Part shown: in pieces, positions 1 through 8,335 of the stretch
How the letters are laid out: the number at the start of each line of letters is the position of its first letter
Position numbering within the stretch: the stretch's first letter is position 1
Source: CBFHOS01 sp965657645
GTDB lineage: Bacteria > Pseudomonadota > Alphaproteobacteria > Puniceispirillales > Puniceispirillaceae
DNA length: 64,000 nucleotides
Assembly (NCBI GenBank): GCA_965657645.1
Contig: CBFHOS010000009.1
Span: 1 to 64,000 of the forward strand
Reading direction: 5' to 3'
Notes under the pieces: model-generated
The model's input: the letters and a program-made list of their open reading frames with translations, nothing else
Told to the model about the DNA's origin: nothing
Databases searched by the model: none
Made by a program: the position numbers and the translations under genes

Positions 1-220
1 AATCGGGCGGGTTTCGATGGATATCATCACCGTTGATGCGACTGATATTCCGCCCCAGATTTTGCGCAAAGCAGATCATGCATGCGTGCTTGGTCCGCAT
101 TATCCACTGGCCCAAATGGCCGCAGATGCCGGAACCATCAGTTATGAAATTCTAACTGGCATCGGCCAGCGACCAGAACGCCAATATTCCTATAGCCAAA
201 AGACGGAAATTTCGGCATAA
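1..220 (+). CDS. alr: Alanine racemase, C-terminal end (partial)
   Basis: The frame is open from base 2 and runs off the left edge, so only about the last 72 residues are present. The piece opens with GRVSMD, followed by a TVDATDIPP stretch and an AGTISYEILT segment, which are typical of the C-terminal beta domain of PLP-dependent alanine racemases (the GR-SMD motif precedes the DxTD segment). The enzyme makes D-alanine for peptidoglycan in the cytoplasm. The lysine that binds PLP lies outside the window. Location just upstream of an ABC pair and radA agrees with the usual alphaproteobacterial alr-radA neighbourhood. Family assignment is fairly sure despite the truncation. Confidence 0.85.
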   Translation, partial: IGRVSMDIITVDATDIPPQILRKADHACVLGPHYPLAQMAADAGTISYEILTGIGQRPERQYSYSQKTEISA

Positions 221-231
221 ACACATTGCCT

Positions 232-264
232 TGTTTGGGCACTGTTTGGGCTCGGTTTGGGCTT
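232..264. repeat. Intergenic tandem repeat, 3 x 11 bp
   Basis: Three imperfect 11-bp units (consensus tgtttgggcnc) lie in the 118-bp spacer between alr and the MlaE-type gene. It is one of about a dozen short tandem arrays in spacers of this window, each with its own unit. Confidence 0.6.
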
Positions 265-338
265 TGAAACTCACTATTGGGCCGAGGCAAAGCTTTGCCT
301 GTAACCTTTAGCGCGCAACCGGTTGAAAGAATAACATA

Positions 339-1109
339 ATGGGTTTTCTTCAAAATATCGGCAGAACCACTTTATCATTCCTTGCCGCTATTGGCCGGTT
401 GAGCTTGTTTACCCTTGCCGCCGTGCGCTGGACCTTTCAACCACCCTTCTATTTCCGCCAATTACTGCGCCAGATGATTGATATCGGCTATTACTCCCTG
501 CCTGTTGTGGGATTAACGACATTGTTTTCTGGCATGGTTTTGGCGTTACAATCCTATACAGGCTTTGCTCGTTTTTCCGCCGAAGACACAGTCGCCACGG
601 TGGTTGTATTGTCCGTCACACGTGAATTAGGTCCGGTTCTAGCGGGCCTTATGGTGGCGGGACGCATTGGCGCCTCAATGGCGGCCGAGATTGGTACAAT
701 GCGCGTGACCGACCAGATCGATGCGCTCGACACCCTATCGACACGGCCGATGCAATATCTTGTGGCACCGCGGTTACTAGCGGGCACTATCTGTTTGCCG
801 TTTCTAGTCTTGGTCGGCGATTTGATTGGCGTTCTTGGCGGCTATATCGTTGGTGTCTATCGGCTAGGCTTTAACGCCAGCGTGTATCTATCCCGCACAT
901 TGGAATATCTTGAGATTTCAGACGTAACTTTGGGCCTCGTAAAGGCGGCGGTATTCGGCTTTTTGATTGCGCTTATGGGCTGTTACCATGGCTATTATTC
1001 GGGCCGCGGCGCCGAGGGCGTGGGCCGTGCAACCACGAATGCGGTGGTTTCATCTTCCATATTAATTCTGATTTCGAATTATTTGGTCACCGCATTGTTT
1101 TTCGGATAG
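339..1109 (+). CDS. mlaE: MlaE-family ABC transporter permease
   Basis: Integral inner-membrane permease of the MlaE/YrbE family, which with its ATPase moves phospholipids or other lipids between the membranes. The 256-residue length is normal. The family hallmark lies at residues about 95-130: RELGP, then GRIGASMAAEIGTM and the TDQIDAL segment that contacts the ATPase. Several hydrophobic segments flank it. The ATPase gene follows after 18 bp, so the two are surely cotranscribed. No mlaD, mlaC or mlaB gene is next to them here; these must be elsewhere or replaced. The substrate cannot be told from sequence. Confidence 0.9.
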   Translation: MGFLQNIGRTTLSFLAAIGRLSLFTLAAVRWTFQPPFYFRQLLRQMIDIGYYSLPVVGLTTLFSGMVLALQSYTGFARFSAEDTVATVVVLSVTRELGPVLAGLMVAGRIGASMAAEIGTMRVTDQIDALDTLSTRPMQYLVAPRLLAGTICLPFLVLVGDLIGVLGGYIVGVYRLGFNASVYLSRTLEYLEISDVTLGLVKAAVFGFLIALMGCYHGYYSGRGAEGVGRATTNAVVSSSILILISNYLVTALFFG

Positions 1110-1127
1110 AGCCGGGGAGGTAGCAAC

Positions 1128-2003
1128 ATGGCAAAAAAACCACAGCCTGCAACACGCAAACCGGCCGCGCCAAAGGCGTCACCGAAAAAGGCCATAAAAA
1201 GCGCATCTAAAAGCGCTAATGTCACGCCAAAGATCGAAATGGCGAACATCACCAAGTCATTTGACGGTAAAGCCGTTCTAAAGGGCGTCAACTTGACGGT
1301 TAACCCAAAAGAATCACTGGTAATCATCGGCACATCTGGGTGCGGCAAGTCGGTAACGCTGAAATGCCTGCTGGGTTTGATCACCCCCGATGGCGGTTCG
1401 ATTAAAATTGATGGACAGGAAATGCTTGGTGCAGGACGCGAGGCAATGGAGGACATGCGCAAACGCTTTGGCATGACCTTCCAGTTTGGTGCCTTGTTCG
1501 ATTCTATGCCAATTTGGGAAAATGTTACCTTCCGGCTCCGCCAGCAACAAAAGATGAGCAAAGCCGAAGCGCGTGAATTGGCAACTAACACCATCACCCA
1601 GCTAGGCCTTGCCCCGCATGTCATCGATCAATATCCAGCCGAATTATCTGGCGGTATGCAAAAGCGTGTGGCACTGGCGCGGGCAATTGCCGACAAGCCT
1701 GAAGTACTATTGTTTGACGAGCCAACATCTGGGCTTGATCCTATTACTGGCGGCGTGATTGACCGGTTGATTGTCGATGCGGTGAAACGCCTTGGCGCCA
1801 CCGCTTTGACCATAAGCCATGACATGGCGTCGGTTCGGCGCATTGCCGACAAGGTGGCGATGGTGCATCAGGGCGTTATCATCTGGTCCGGACCTGTATC
1901 AAAAATGGACAAGAGCGGTATTCCTGAGGTCGATCAATTTGTGCATGGCCTTTCCAACGGCCCCCTCACCCAAGCCGCTAAAGCCGAAGCGAAGGCAGGC
2001 TGA
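1128..2003 (+). CDS. mlaF: MlaF-type ABC transporter ATP-binding protein
   Basis: Cytoplasmic ATPase partner of the upstream permease. Walker A GTSGCGKS is at residues 68-75, the ABC signature LSGGM at 173-177, Walker B LLFDEP at 194-199 and the switch histidine at 231. The core matches MlaF, but it is preceded by a 35-residue extension very rich in lysine, alanine and proline that MlaF normally lacks and that resembles histone H1-like tails. A strong ribosome site (ggggagg) sits just before the chosen ATG, supporting the extended start. The stop codon overlaps the radA start (TGATG), so translation is probably coupled. Confidence 0.9.
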   Translation: MAKKPQPATRKPAAPKASPKKAIKSASKSANVTPKIEMANITKSFDGKAVLKGVNLTVNPKESLVIIGTSGCGKSVTLKCLLGLITPDGGSIKIDGQEMLGAGREAMEDMRKRFGMTFQFGALFDSMPIWENVTFRLRQQQKMSKAEARELATNTITQLGLAPHVIDQYPAELSGGMQKRVALARAIADKPEVLLFDEPTSGLDPITGGVIDRLIVDAVKRLGATALTISHDMASVRRIADKVAMVHQGVIIWSGPVSKMDKSGIPEVDQFVHGLSNGPLTQAAKAEAKAG

Positions 2004-3373
2004 TGGCAAAAACCAACATTTCCTATGTCTGTCAGGAATGCGGCGGTATCCACCGCAAATGGTCCGGCCGGTGCGATCATTGCGGCGCATGGAATACAAT
2101 TGCCGAGGAACGCGACGAAGCCCCGTCCGGCCCCGGGAAAAAAGTTACCGGTCGGCGTATTGAGATGCAGGCATTGGCAATGGATCCGTCGGCCAAGCCC
2201 CTCACACGCTACGTCTCTAAAATTGATGAATTTGACCGTGTTGCGGGTGGCGGACTTGTACCCGGCTCTGCGACTTTGATCGGCGGTGATCCGGGCATTG
2301 GCAAATCGACTTTGCTGTTGCAACTGGTTTGCAAGCTAAGCCAGAACGGGCTTAAAGCCGCCTATATATCTGGCGAGGAATCAGCCGATCAGGTGCGAAT
2401 GCGGGCCCGCCGGCTAGGGTTGAGCGATTCCAATGTTGAATTGGCAACCGCAACCAATGCTAGCGATATCGCCGCGTCCATTGGTGGCCCTGATAGCCCA
2501 GATATTGTTGTGATCGATTCGATCCAGACAATGTTCCTGCCCAGCCTAGATTCGGCCCCCGGCACAGTATCGCAGGTCCGCGCCACGGCCCAAGAATTGA
2601 TCAGAGCAACCAAACAGCACAATACCGCCCTATTGATTGTCGGCCATGTCACCAAGGATGGCGCAATCGCGGGTCCGCGCGTGCTCGAACATATGGTTGA
2701 TAGTGTGTTGCATTTTGAGGGTGACCGCTCGCACCATTTCAGGATTTTGCGCGGGGTTAAGAACCGCTTTGGCGCAACCGACGAGATCGGTGTTTTCGAA
2801 ATGGTCGAGGCCGGATTGGCCCAAGTACCAAACCCATCCGAATTGTTCCTCGCCGACCGCCGCGAAGATGTAACTGGCACAGTGGTATTTGCCGGTATCG
2901 AGGGAAGCCGCCCCGTTCTGGTCGAAATCGAAGCCTTGGTTGCGCCCTCATCGCTTGCCTCACCGCGCCGCAATGTTGTTGGCTGGGACAGTAGTCGCCT
3001 TGCCATGCTTACCGCCGTTCTAGAGGCACGGTGCGGGGTACCATTGTCGGGGCGGGACATATTCTTGAATGTTGCTGGCGGATTGAAAATATCGGAAACC
3101 GCGGCAGACCTTGCTGTGGCGGCGGCATTGATTTCGTCAGTAACAGGCCGCGCCGCACCAAAACGCACAGTGTTCTTTGGCGAAGTCGCGCTATCGGCGG
3201 AACTGCGTCAGGTCGCACAGGCAGAGCCACGGCTAAAAGAGGCCGCCAAGCTGGGCTTTGATAATGCAATCATGCCGCGTCCACGAAAGAAACTAGCCTC
3301 GCCATCAGGTATCAATGTAGCCCAGCCATCGACATTGGCCGAGTTGATTGACATTATGGGCGGCATATCGTGA
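2003..3373 (+). CDS. radA: DNA repair protein RadA
   Basis: RecA-like ATPase that helps process branched recombination intermediates. The N-terminal zinc finger has cysteines at 10, 13, 24 and 27; Walker A GGDPGIGKS begins near residue 94; the RadA-specific KNRFG motif is at 253-257; the C-terminal third is the Lon-protease-like domain without protease function. The 456-residue length is normal. It starts inside the stop codon of the ABC ATPase gene. Placement next to alr and ahead of cvpA-purF is common in Alphaproteobacteria. Confidence 0.97.
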   Translation: MAKTNISYVCQECGGIHRKWSGRCDHCGAWNTIAEERDEAPSGPGKKVTGRRIEMQALAMDPSAKPLTRYVSKIDEFDRVAGGGLVPGSATLIGGDPGIGKSTLLLQLVCKLSQNGLKAAYISGEESADQVRMRARRLGLSDSNVELATATNASDIAASIGGPDSPDIVVIDSIQTMFLPSLDSAPGTVSQVRATAQELIRATKQHNTALLIVGHVTKDGAIAGPRVLEHMVDSVLHFEGDRSHHFRILRGVKNRFGATDEIGVFEMVEAGLAQVPNPSELFLADRREDVTGTVVFAGIEGSRPVLVEIEALVAPSSLASPRRNVVGWDSSRLAMLTAVLEARCGVPLSGRDIFLNVAGGLKISETAADLAVAAALISSVTGRAAPKRTVFFGEVALSAELRQVAQAEPRLKEAAKLGFDNAIMPRPRKKLASPSGINVAQPSTLAELIDIMGGIS

Positions 3374-3397
3374 CAGAGCATATGAAGGGGTGTCACA

Positions 3398-4036
3398 ATG
3401 GGTTTTGACCTAGTAGCCATGAATTTAGTCGATTATGCCATCCTCACAGTGTTGGTTGTGTCGGCAGTGTTCTCGACCCTGCGCGGTATGACCAGAGAGG
3501 CACTCGGTCTGGCTGGCTGGGTGATTGCCATCCTTACCGCCAAATTCACCGCCCCCCCGTTTGAACCATTCATTGCCGATATCGTGCCAGTGGACGGCGT
3601 TAGCAAAGCGCTCTCATGGGCCATTCCATTCGCAGTTGTGGTGGTATTCTGGTTTATCTTGGCAAGCCTATTATCACCGGGGCTAAAGCGTGCTGGCCTT
3701 GGTGTGCTTGATCGCTGGTTTGGGGTGTTATTCGGCCTTATTCGCGGGTTTTTAATCGCGCTGATCGCCTACACCACGGCGACTGTTGTGGTTCAAGGCG
3801 AAGATAATTTACCGGCGCAGGTTGGTGATGCCCAATTCACCCCAATTTTGCGGGCAAGTGCGACAAGTCTGGCAATATTCATTCCGGCCGATATGCGCGA
3901 TCGTGTGCTAGAAAATGTGCCGGCAACTGATCTCGATGGCGTTGATGACGTTATCGAAAATATCGAAGCCCCTGTAACCGAGGCAAATCAAACTCTAAGC
4001 GATGAGCTGAATCTTTTGGAAGATGAAGTACAATGA
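3398..4036 (+). CDS. cvpA: CvpA family membrane protein
   Basis: Inner-membrane protein of the CvpA (colicin V production) family. The sequence shows about four hydrophobic segments in the first 130 residues, with the family-typical stretch around VLDRWFGVLFGLIRGFL, and an acidic soluble C-terminal tail. The start is preceded by an AAGGGG ribosome site. It overlaps purF by 4 bp (ATGA), the same cvpA-purF pairing seen in E. coli and many proteobacteria, where CvpA affects envelope integrity and colicin export; its exact biochemical role is not known. Confidence 0.92.
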   Translation: MGFDLVAMNLVDYAILTVLVVSAVFSTLRGMTREALGLAGWVIAILTAKFTAPPFEPFIADIVPVDGVSKALSWAIPFAVVVVFWFILASLLSPGLKRAGLGVLDRWFGVLFGLIRGFLIALIAYTTATVVVQGEDNLPAQVGDAQFTPILRASATSLAIFIPADMRDRVLENVPATDLDGVDDVIENIEAPVTEANQTLSDELNLLEDEVQ

Positions 4037-5559
4037 CCGACACAGCACCCAAGAACGCTGCAACGATGGATTATAGCCAGATTACCACCAACCCATTTGC
4101 CCGTGGGCCATCATGTGACAATGGATCATTAGATGATGATCATTTACACGAAGAATGCGGTGTGTTTGGTGCCTATGGGTCCGATGATGCCTCGGTATTA
4201 ACCGCACTTGGCCTACATGCGCTCCAGCATCGCGGACAAGAGGCCTCTGGCATCGTCACATTTGACGGCAAAGAATTTTACGCGCATCGGGCGCTTGGTC
4301 ATGTTGGTGATAATTTTGGCTCTGACTCGCCGCAAATGGCCTCATTGGTTGGTCATACAGCAATCGGTCATAACCGCTATTCAACCAGTGGCAAATCCAA
4401 TGCGCTATTGGAAATCCAGCCATTTTCATCCGAACTTGCCTTTGGTGGCTTTGCGCTGGCGCATAATGGCAATTTGACTAATGCCGCGCGGTTGCGCTCG
4501 TCGCTAGTGGATACAGGCAGTCTGTTCCAATCATCTTCTGATACCGAAATCATCGTGCATTTGGTGGCGCGCTCGCATCAGGAAAGTGTCACCGACAGAC
4601 TGATTGACGCGCTGAAACAGATCGAGGGCGCTTATTCTCTGGTTTGTGTAGCCGATGATATGCTCATTGGTGTGCGCGATCCTTACGGCGTGCGCCCTCT
4701 TGTTTTGGGTGATCGCGCTGGCACAACTATTTTGGCGTCTGAAACCTGTGCGCTCGATATTGTCGGGGCGGATTATGTGCGGGATCTTGATCCGGGCGAA
4801 ATGGTTATCGTTACCAAATCCGGCATCCAGAGCCTCAAACCATTCCAGCCAGTATCGCCGCGCTTTTGTGTGTTTGAATATATCTATTTTGCCCGGCCAG
4901 ATTCGGTCTTAGAACAGCGCGGCGTTTATCATGCCCGCAAAGCTATTGGCGCTGAATTAGCCACCGAATCTGCAATCGGCGCAGATGTTGTTATTCCGGT
5001 TCCAGATTCGGGCGTTCCCGCCGCTCTTGGTTATGCTGAGGCATCGGGCCTGCCGTTTGATCTTGGCATCATCCGTAATCACTATATTGGCCGAACCTTT
5101 ATCCAACCTACCCAAAAGGGCCGGACAGATTCGGTCAAGCTAAAGCATAATGCGAACCCGACTGCGGTTGCTGGCAAGCGGATTATTCTGGTTGATGATT
5201 CGATTGTGCGCGGCACGACCTCGCGGAAAATCGTGGCTATGATGCGGGCGGCGGGTGCGGCCGAGGTGCATATGCGTATTGCCAGCCCCCCTACGACTAA
5301 CCCGTGTTTTTACGGTGTGGACACCCCCGATCAAGACCAATTGATTGCCGCTAAAATGTCGGTCGAGGATATTGCCAAAGAGATTGGCGTGGACTCGCTG
5401 GCCTTTATTTCCGTTGATGGTTTATACCGCGCTCTTGGCGAGGCTAACCGCGATTCGGACTCCCCACAATTTTGTGACGCCTGTTTCACAGGTGAATATC
5501 CAATAAAGCTCGCTGGCAATCTATCCGGCAAGCGGGTTTCTCACGGTATAGGAACGTGA
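4033..5559 (+). CDS. purF: Amidophosphoribosyltransferase
   Basis: First committed enzyme of de novo purine synthesis; converts PRPP and glutamine to phosphoribosylamine. The Ntn glutaminase nucleophile is Cys42 in HEECGVFGAYG, so a propeptide of about 41 residues must be removed, longer than the 11 residues of the Bacillus enzyme. The PRPP-binding loop ILVDDSIVRGTT is in the C-terminal half. Cysteines in RFCVFEYIYF, NPCFYGVD and FCDAC match the four 4Fe-4S ligands of the Bacillus-type enzyme, so this is an iron-sulfur form unlike E. coli PurF. It overlaps cvpA by 4 bp and an SDR gene follows after 1 bp. Confidence 0.97.
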   Translation: MTDTAPKNAATMDYSQITTNPFARGPSCDNGSLDDDHLHEECGVFGAYGSDDASVLTALGLHALQHRGQEASGIVTFDGKEFYAHRALGHVGDNFGSDSPQMASLVGHTAIGHNRYSTSGKSNALLEIQPFSSELAFGGFALAHNGNLTNAARLRSSLVDTGSLFQSSSDTEIIVHLVARSHQESVTDRLIDALKQIEGAYSLVCVADDMLIGVRDPYGVRPLVLGDRAGTTILASETCALDIVGADYVRDLDPGEMVIVTKSGIQSLKPFQPVSPRFCVFEYIYFARPDSVLEQRGVYHARKAIGAELATESAIGADVVIPVPDSGVPAALGYAEASGLPFDLGIIRNHYIGRTFIQPTQKGRTDSVKLKHNANPTAVAGKRIILVDDSIVRGTTSRKIVAMMRAAGAAEVHMRIASPPTTNPCFYGVDTPDQDQLIAAKMSVEDIAKEIGVDSLAFISVDGLYRALGEANRDSDSPQFCDACFTGEYPIKLAGNLSGKRVSHGIGT

Positions 5560-5560
5560 C

Positions 5561-6310
5561 ATGAGTATTTCACAAGAAGCCAGCCAAAAAGCGAGTCTAA
5601 AGGATCGTCTGATTTTGGTAACCGGCGCTAGCCGCGGCATTGGCCGCGCCGTAGCAATCGCCGCCGCTAATGCGGGCGCAGAGTTGATTATCACTGGCCG
5701 GACTATCGGCGCATTGGAAGAAGTCGATGACGAGATCAAGGCGGTCGGTGGCAAATCCACTATTGTCGAGATGGACATGGAGGATTATCCAGCTATTCCT
5801 CGCCTTGCCGCGGCGATAGAGAGCCGCTGGGGCCGGTTGGATGGTCTGGTTGCCAATGCCGGGATGTTGCCCGCCCTAACGCCTGTAGCGCACCTTGAAC
5901 AATCGGCATGGGACACCTGCCTTTCGGTGAATTTGACCGGTCAATGGCATCTCATCAAGGCGATGGATCCACTATTACGCGCCGCGCCTGCTGGACGCGC
6001 AATATTGGTCTCCTCTGGTGCCGCAGAGGGCATTCGTCCATTCTGGGGGCCATATGCTGCCGCCAAAGCTGGTCTTGAGGCATTGGGACGATCTTGGGCT
6101 GGTGAGAACGAACATAATAATCTCAAGATCAATTTGATGAATCCTGGCGGCACAGCAACCGGCATGCGGGCATCGGCCTTTCCCGGAGAAAAGCCGGAGA
6201 GCCTACCCTCACCCGAGGATATTGCTCCGGCATTTTTAATGCTGTTACAGGATGACTGCCCGCATCACGGTGAATTAGTCGCGGCGCGTGATCTGTTAGG
6301 GCTTGGCTAG
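5561..6310 (+). CDS. SDR family oxidoreductase
   Basis: Short-chain dehydrogenase/reductase with Rossmann glycine motif TGASRGIG at residues 21-28, the structural NAG motif near 97, and the catalytic YxxxK as YAAAK, preceded by an SSG segment carrying the catalytic serine. The 249-residue length is typical. The gene begins one base after purF stops, and an SDR at this place after purF is frequent in Alphaproteobacteria, but the substrate is unknown. It converges with mnmC, leaving 7 bp between stops. Confidence 0.9.
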   Translation: MSISQEASQKASLKDRLILVTGASRGIGRAVAIAAANAGAELIITGRTIGALEEVDDEIKAVGGKSTIVEMDMEDYPAIPRLAAAIESRWGRLDGLVANAGMLPALTPVAHLEQSAWDTCLSVNLTGQWHLIKAMDPLLRAAPAGRAILVSSGAAEGIRPFWGPYAAAKAGLEALGRSWAGENEHNNLKINLMNPGGTATGMRASAFPGEKPESLPSPEDIAPAFLMLLQDDCPHHGELVAARDLLGLG

Positions 6311-6317
6311 GCTGTTG

Positions 6318-8159
6318 TTATAATCGGCTGGCACGGTCACGAAATCTGAACGGCTCCAGCAACCGGCGAATATCACGCTCCATCGCATTTGCATGTCCCA
6401 GCATATCCGCCGCCAGCATATCGCCCAGCAATGGCGCCACGGTAAAGCCCCGTGCGCCTAATCCGCCAAGAACAAATATATTGTCCTGCACATTTCCCAT
6501 GATTGGATTACGGTCCGGCATTGACGCGCGCTGGCTAACGCGCCCCCCGATCACCGCCGCGCCAGATACCAATGGCCGTAACGCCTCTGGCAATAGGGTA
6601 ATGTTATGCTGGTGCCCTTCATTTGTGAGATCCATTGCGCCACTACGCTCGAATGTCGCGCCCAATTCATGGATGCCGCCGATTGCTGGGGTCAGATAGC
6701 CACCAAAGCTCAGACCAGTGGATAATGCCGCCGACGCATCATTAGACGCGATATGGCTAACCTGTCCCGAGGTGATGTCTAGAGTGATACCGCTAATATC
6801 CCCCGCCGCTAGCAAAACCCCAAGCGACGCTCCATTCGCCAACACCACCGCATCAAGCAAGGTGGTGCGTCCATCCTTTGCCGTAACGAGGATCTGGCCA
6901 TCATCCTGCCGATCAATCCGAACAATTTCAAAACCGCCAGTAAAAGGCGTGTCACCAGCCAAAGCAGTTACAAACTTTGCCGGATCAATCACCCGCCCAT
7001 GATCGTAGAGCATCGCATCAGTTGGCATCGGCGTGTTGGCGATGGCGCCAGCATCATCGGCGGTTACTGGACGTATAAGGGTATCCGGCCAACTCTGGTT
7101 GCGAAATTTATAATGCCGGACGGCTTCGCGCTCTGGCCAATCGAGGGACAATACCCCTTGGCATTGGCTCGCCCCTAGCTGGTCGGCCAAACTTGCGGCA
7201 AAACCCAGACAATTTGCCGACATCCGGCTGGCTGGATTGTGATCGACCGCAAGACGCGGGGTTTGCATTGCCAGACGATTGCCCGACGCCCCTGTTGCCA
7301 ATTGCGCCGCACTGTCAAAAATCACCGGCGCCGCGCCACGCCTGTGCAATCCGGCGGCGATACTAGCCCCAGCAATACCGCCGCCAATGATTCCAATATT
7401 ATGTAGGCGGTTTTGGGCATCACAAGCCTTTGGCGTTATGCCCTTAACACCAACCAGCATGTCACGTTTCCGGCCAAATCCCGGGCGTTTCTCAATCTCA
7501 AATCCCGCCGCCATCAAACCATTGCGAACAGAACCCGCAACGGTGAATGTCGCAAAACTGCCGTTCTTGTGGGTCAGACGGGCAATATCCCGCAAAATAT
7601 CATCCGACCATAGAGCCGGATTACGTGCCGGCGTAAAACCGTCTAGAAACCACGCATCTGCCTTAAAGTCACAATTGCCCAACAATGATGCGCCGTCTCC
7701 ATAGAGCAAATGCAACGTTAAACGTCCATCCATCAAAATACTGCAATGATGCCCCGGCCAATGCGGCGGCAATGCCGCACGAAGCGCCGCCGCATATGGT
7801 GCTAATTCGGGAAATTGATCATGTACAATGCGCATCTGGGCATCGCCTAGAGGGTGCGCTTCGAGCGATATGTAATCGATATGCAACTCTGGATGCTTGG
7901 CCATTACCTGCATCACAGCCAACAGGTTTAACCCACTGCCAAAGCCAGTTTCGCCAATGGTGAGGTGCGTTGCGGCGGCCATCCGGGCGGGTAAATCATT
8001 ACCGGCTAGAAACACATGGCGGGTTTCAGCAAGACCATTCTCAACCGAAAAATAGACATCATCATAGGCCACAGCCCGCAAAATACCGTCATCTGTACTG
8101 ACATCGGGGGCATCGAGCACATAGCGCGTGCCAGCATGCATGTCAGGGTTTTTCGGCAT
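6318..8159 (-). CDS. mnmC: Bifunctional tRNA mnm5s2U34 methyltransferase/oxidoreductase
   Basis: Completes the 5-methylaminomethyl-2-thiouridine modification at the wobble base of some tRNAs. The N-terminal SAM methyltransferase domain (MnmC2) carries GETGFGSGLNLL at residues 69-80 and the DAWFLDGFTPARNP motif near 168-181. The C-terminal FAD oxidoreductase domain (MnmC1) begins with the dinucleotide motif IGGGIAGAS near 258-266 and ends with GGLGARGFTVAPLL. Both domains are intact at 613 residues, so the fused form is kept here, whereas many alphaproteobacteria carry only one half. Confidence 0.95.
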   Translation of the reverse strand: MPKNPDMHAGTRYVLDAPDVSTDDGILRAVAYDDVYFSVENGLAETRHVFLAGNDLPARMAAATHLTIGETGFGSGLNLLAVMQVMAKHPELHIDYISLEAHPLGDAQMRIVHDQFPELAPYAAALRAALPPHWPGHHCSILMDGRLTLHLLYGDGASLLGNCDFKADAWFLDGFTPARNPALWSDDILRDIARLTHKNGSFATFTVAGSVRNGLMAAGFEIEKRPGFGRKRDMLVGVKGITPKACDAQNRLHNIGIIGGGIAGASIAAGLHRRGAAPVIFDSAAQLATGASGNRLAMQTPRLAVDHNPASRMSANCLGFAASLADQLGASQCQGVLSLDWPEREAVRHYKFRNQSWPDTLIRPVTADDAGAIANTPMPTDAMLYDHGRVIDPAKFVTALAGDTPFTGGFEIVRIDRQDDGQILVTAKDGRTTLLDAVVLANGASLGVLLAAGDISGITLDITSGQVSHIASNDASAALSTGLSFGGYLTPAIGGIHELGATFERSGAMDLTNEGHQHNITLLPEALRPLVSGAAVIGGRVSQRASMPDRNPIMGNVQDNIFVLGGLGARGFTVAPLLGDMLAADMLGHANAMERDIRRLLEPFRFRDRASRL

Positions 8160-8335
8160 GAAGTTTATTCCCTATGATTTTCAAATAATTCTCATCAACC
8201 AACAAAATTGCGCCAGTACCCTGTTGATTAACAGTTTTTTTAGCAATCTGCGATAGAATTGCCCCGCCCCGTGGTGAGCGATTAGAGAAACACCGGAACC
8301 AAACACCTGATTAGATCAAAATGGGAGTGTGAAAA

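Noticed and set aside
1079..1624. Long minus-strand frame of 181 codons
   Set aside because: Lies opposite the MlaF-type ATPase gene, whose motifs are clear, so it is a shadow frame.
8221..8241. CTGTT-gatt-AACAG stem followed by seven T
   Set aside because: The stem is only 5 bp and AT-rich, and no plus-strand gene lies upstream to terminate; it is in the spacer between divergent mnmC and cfa.
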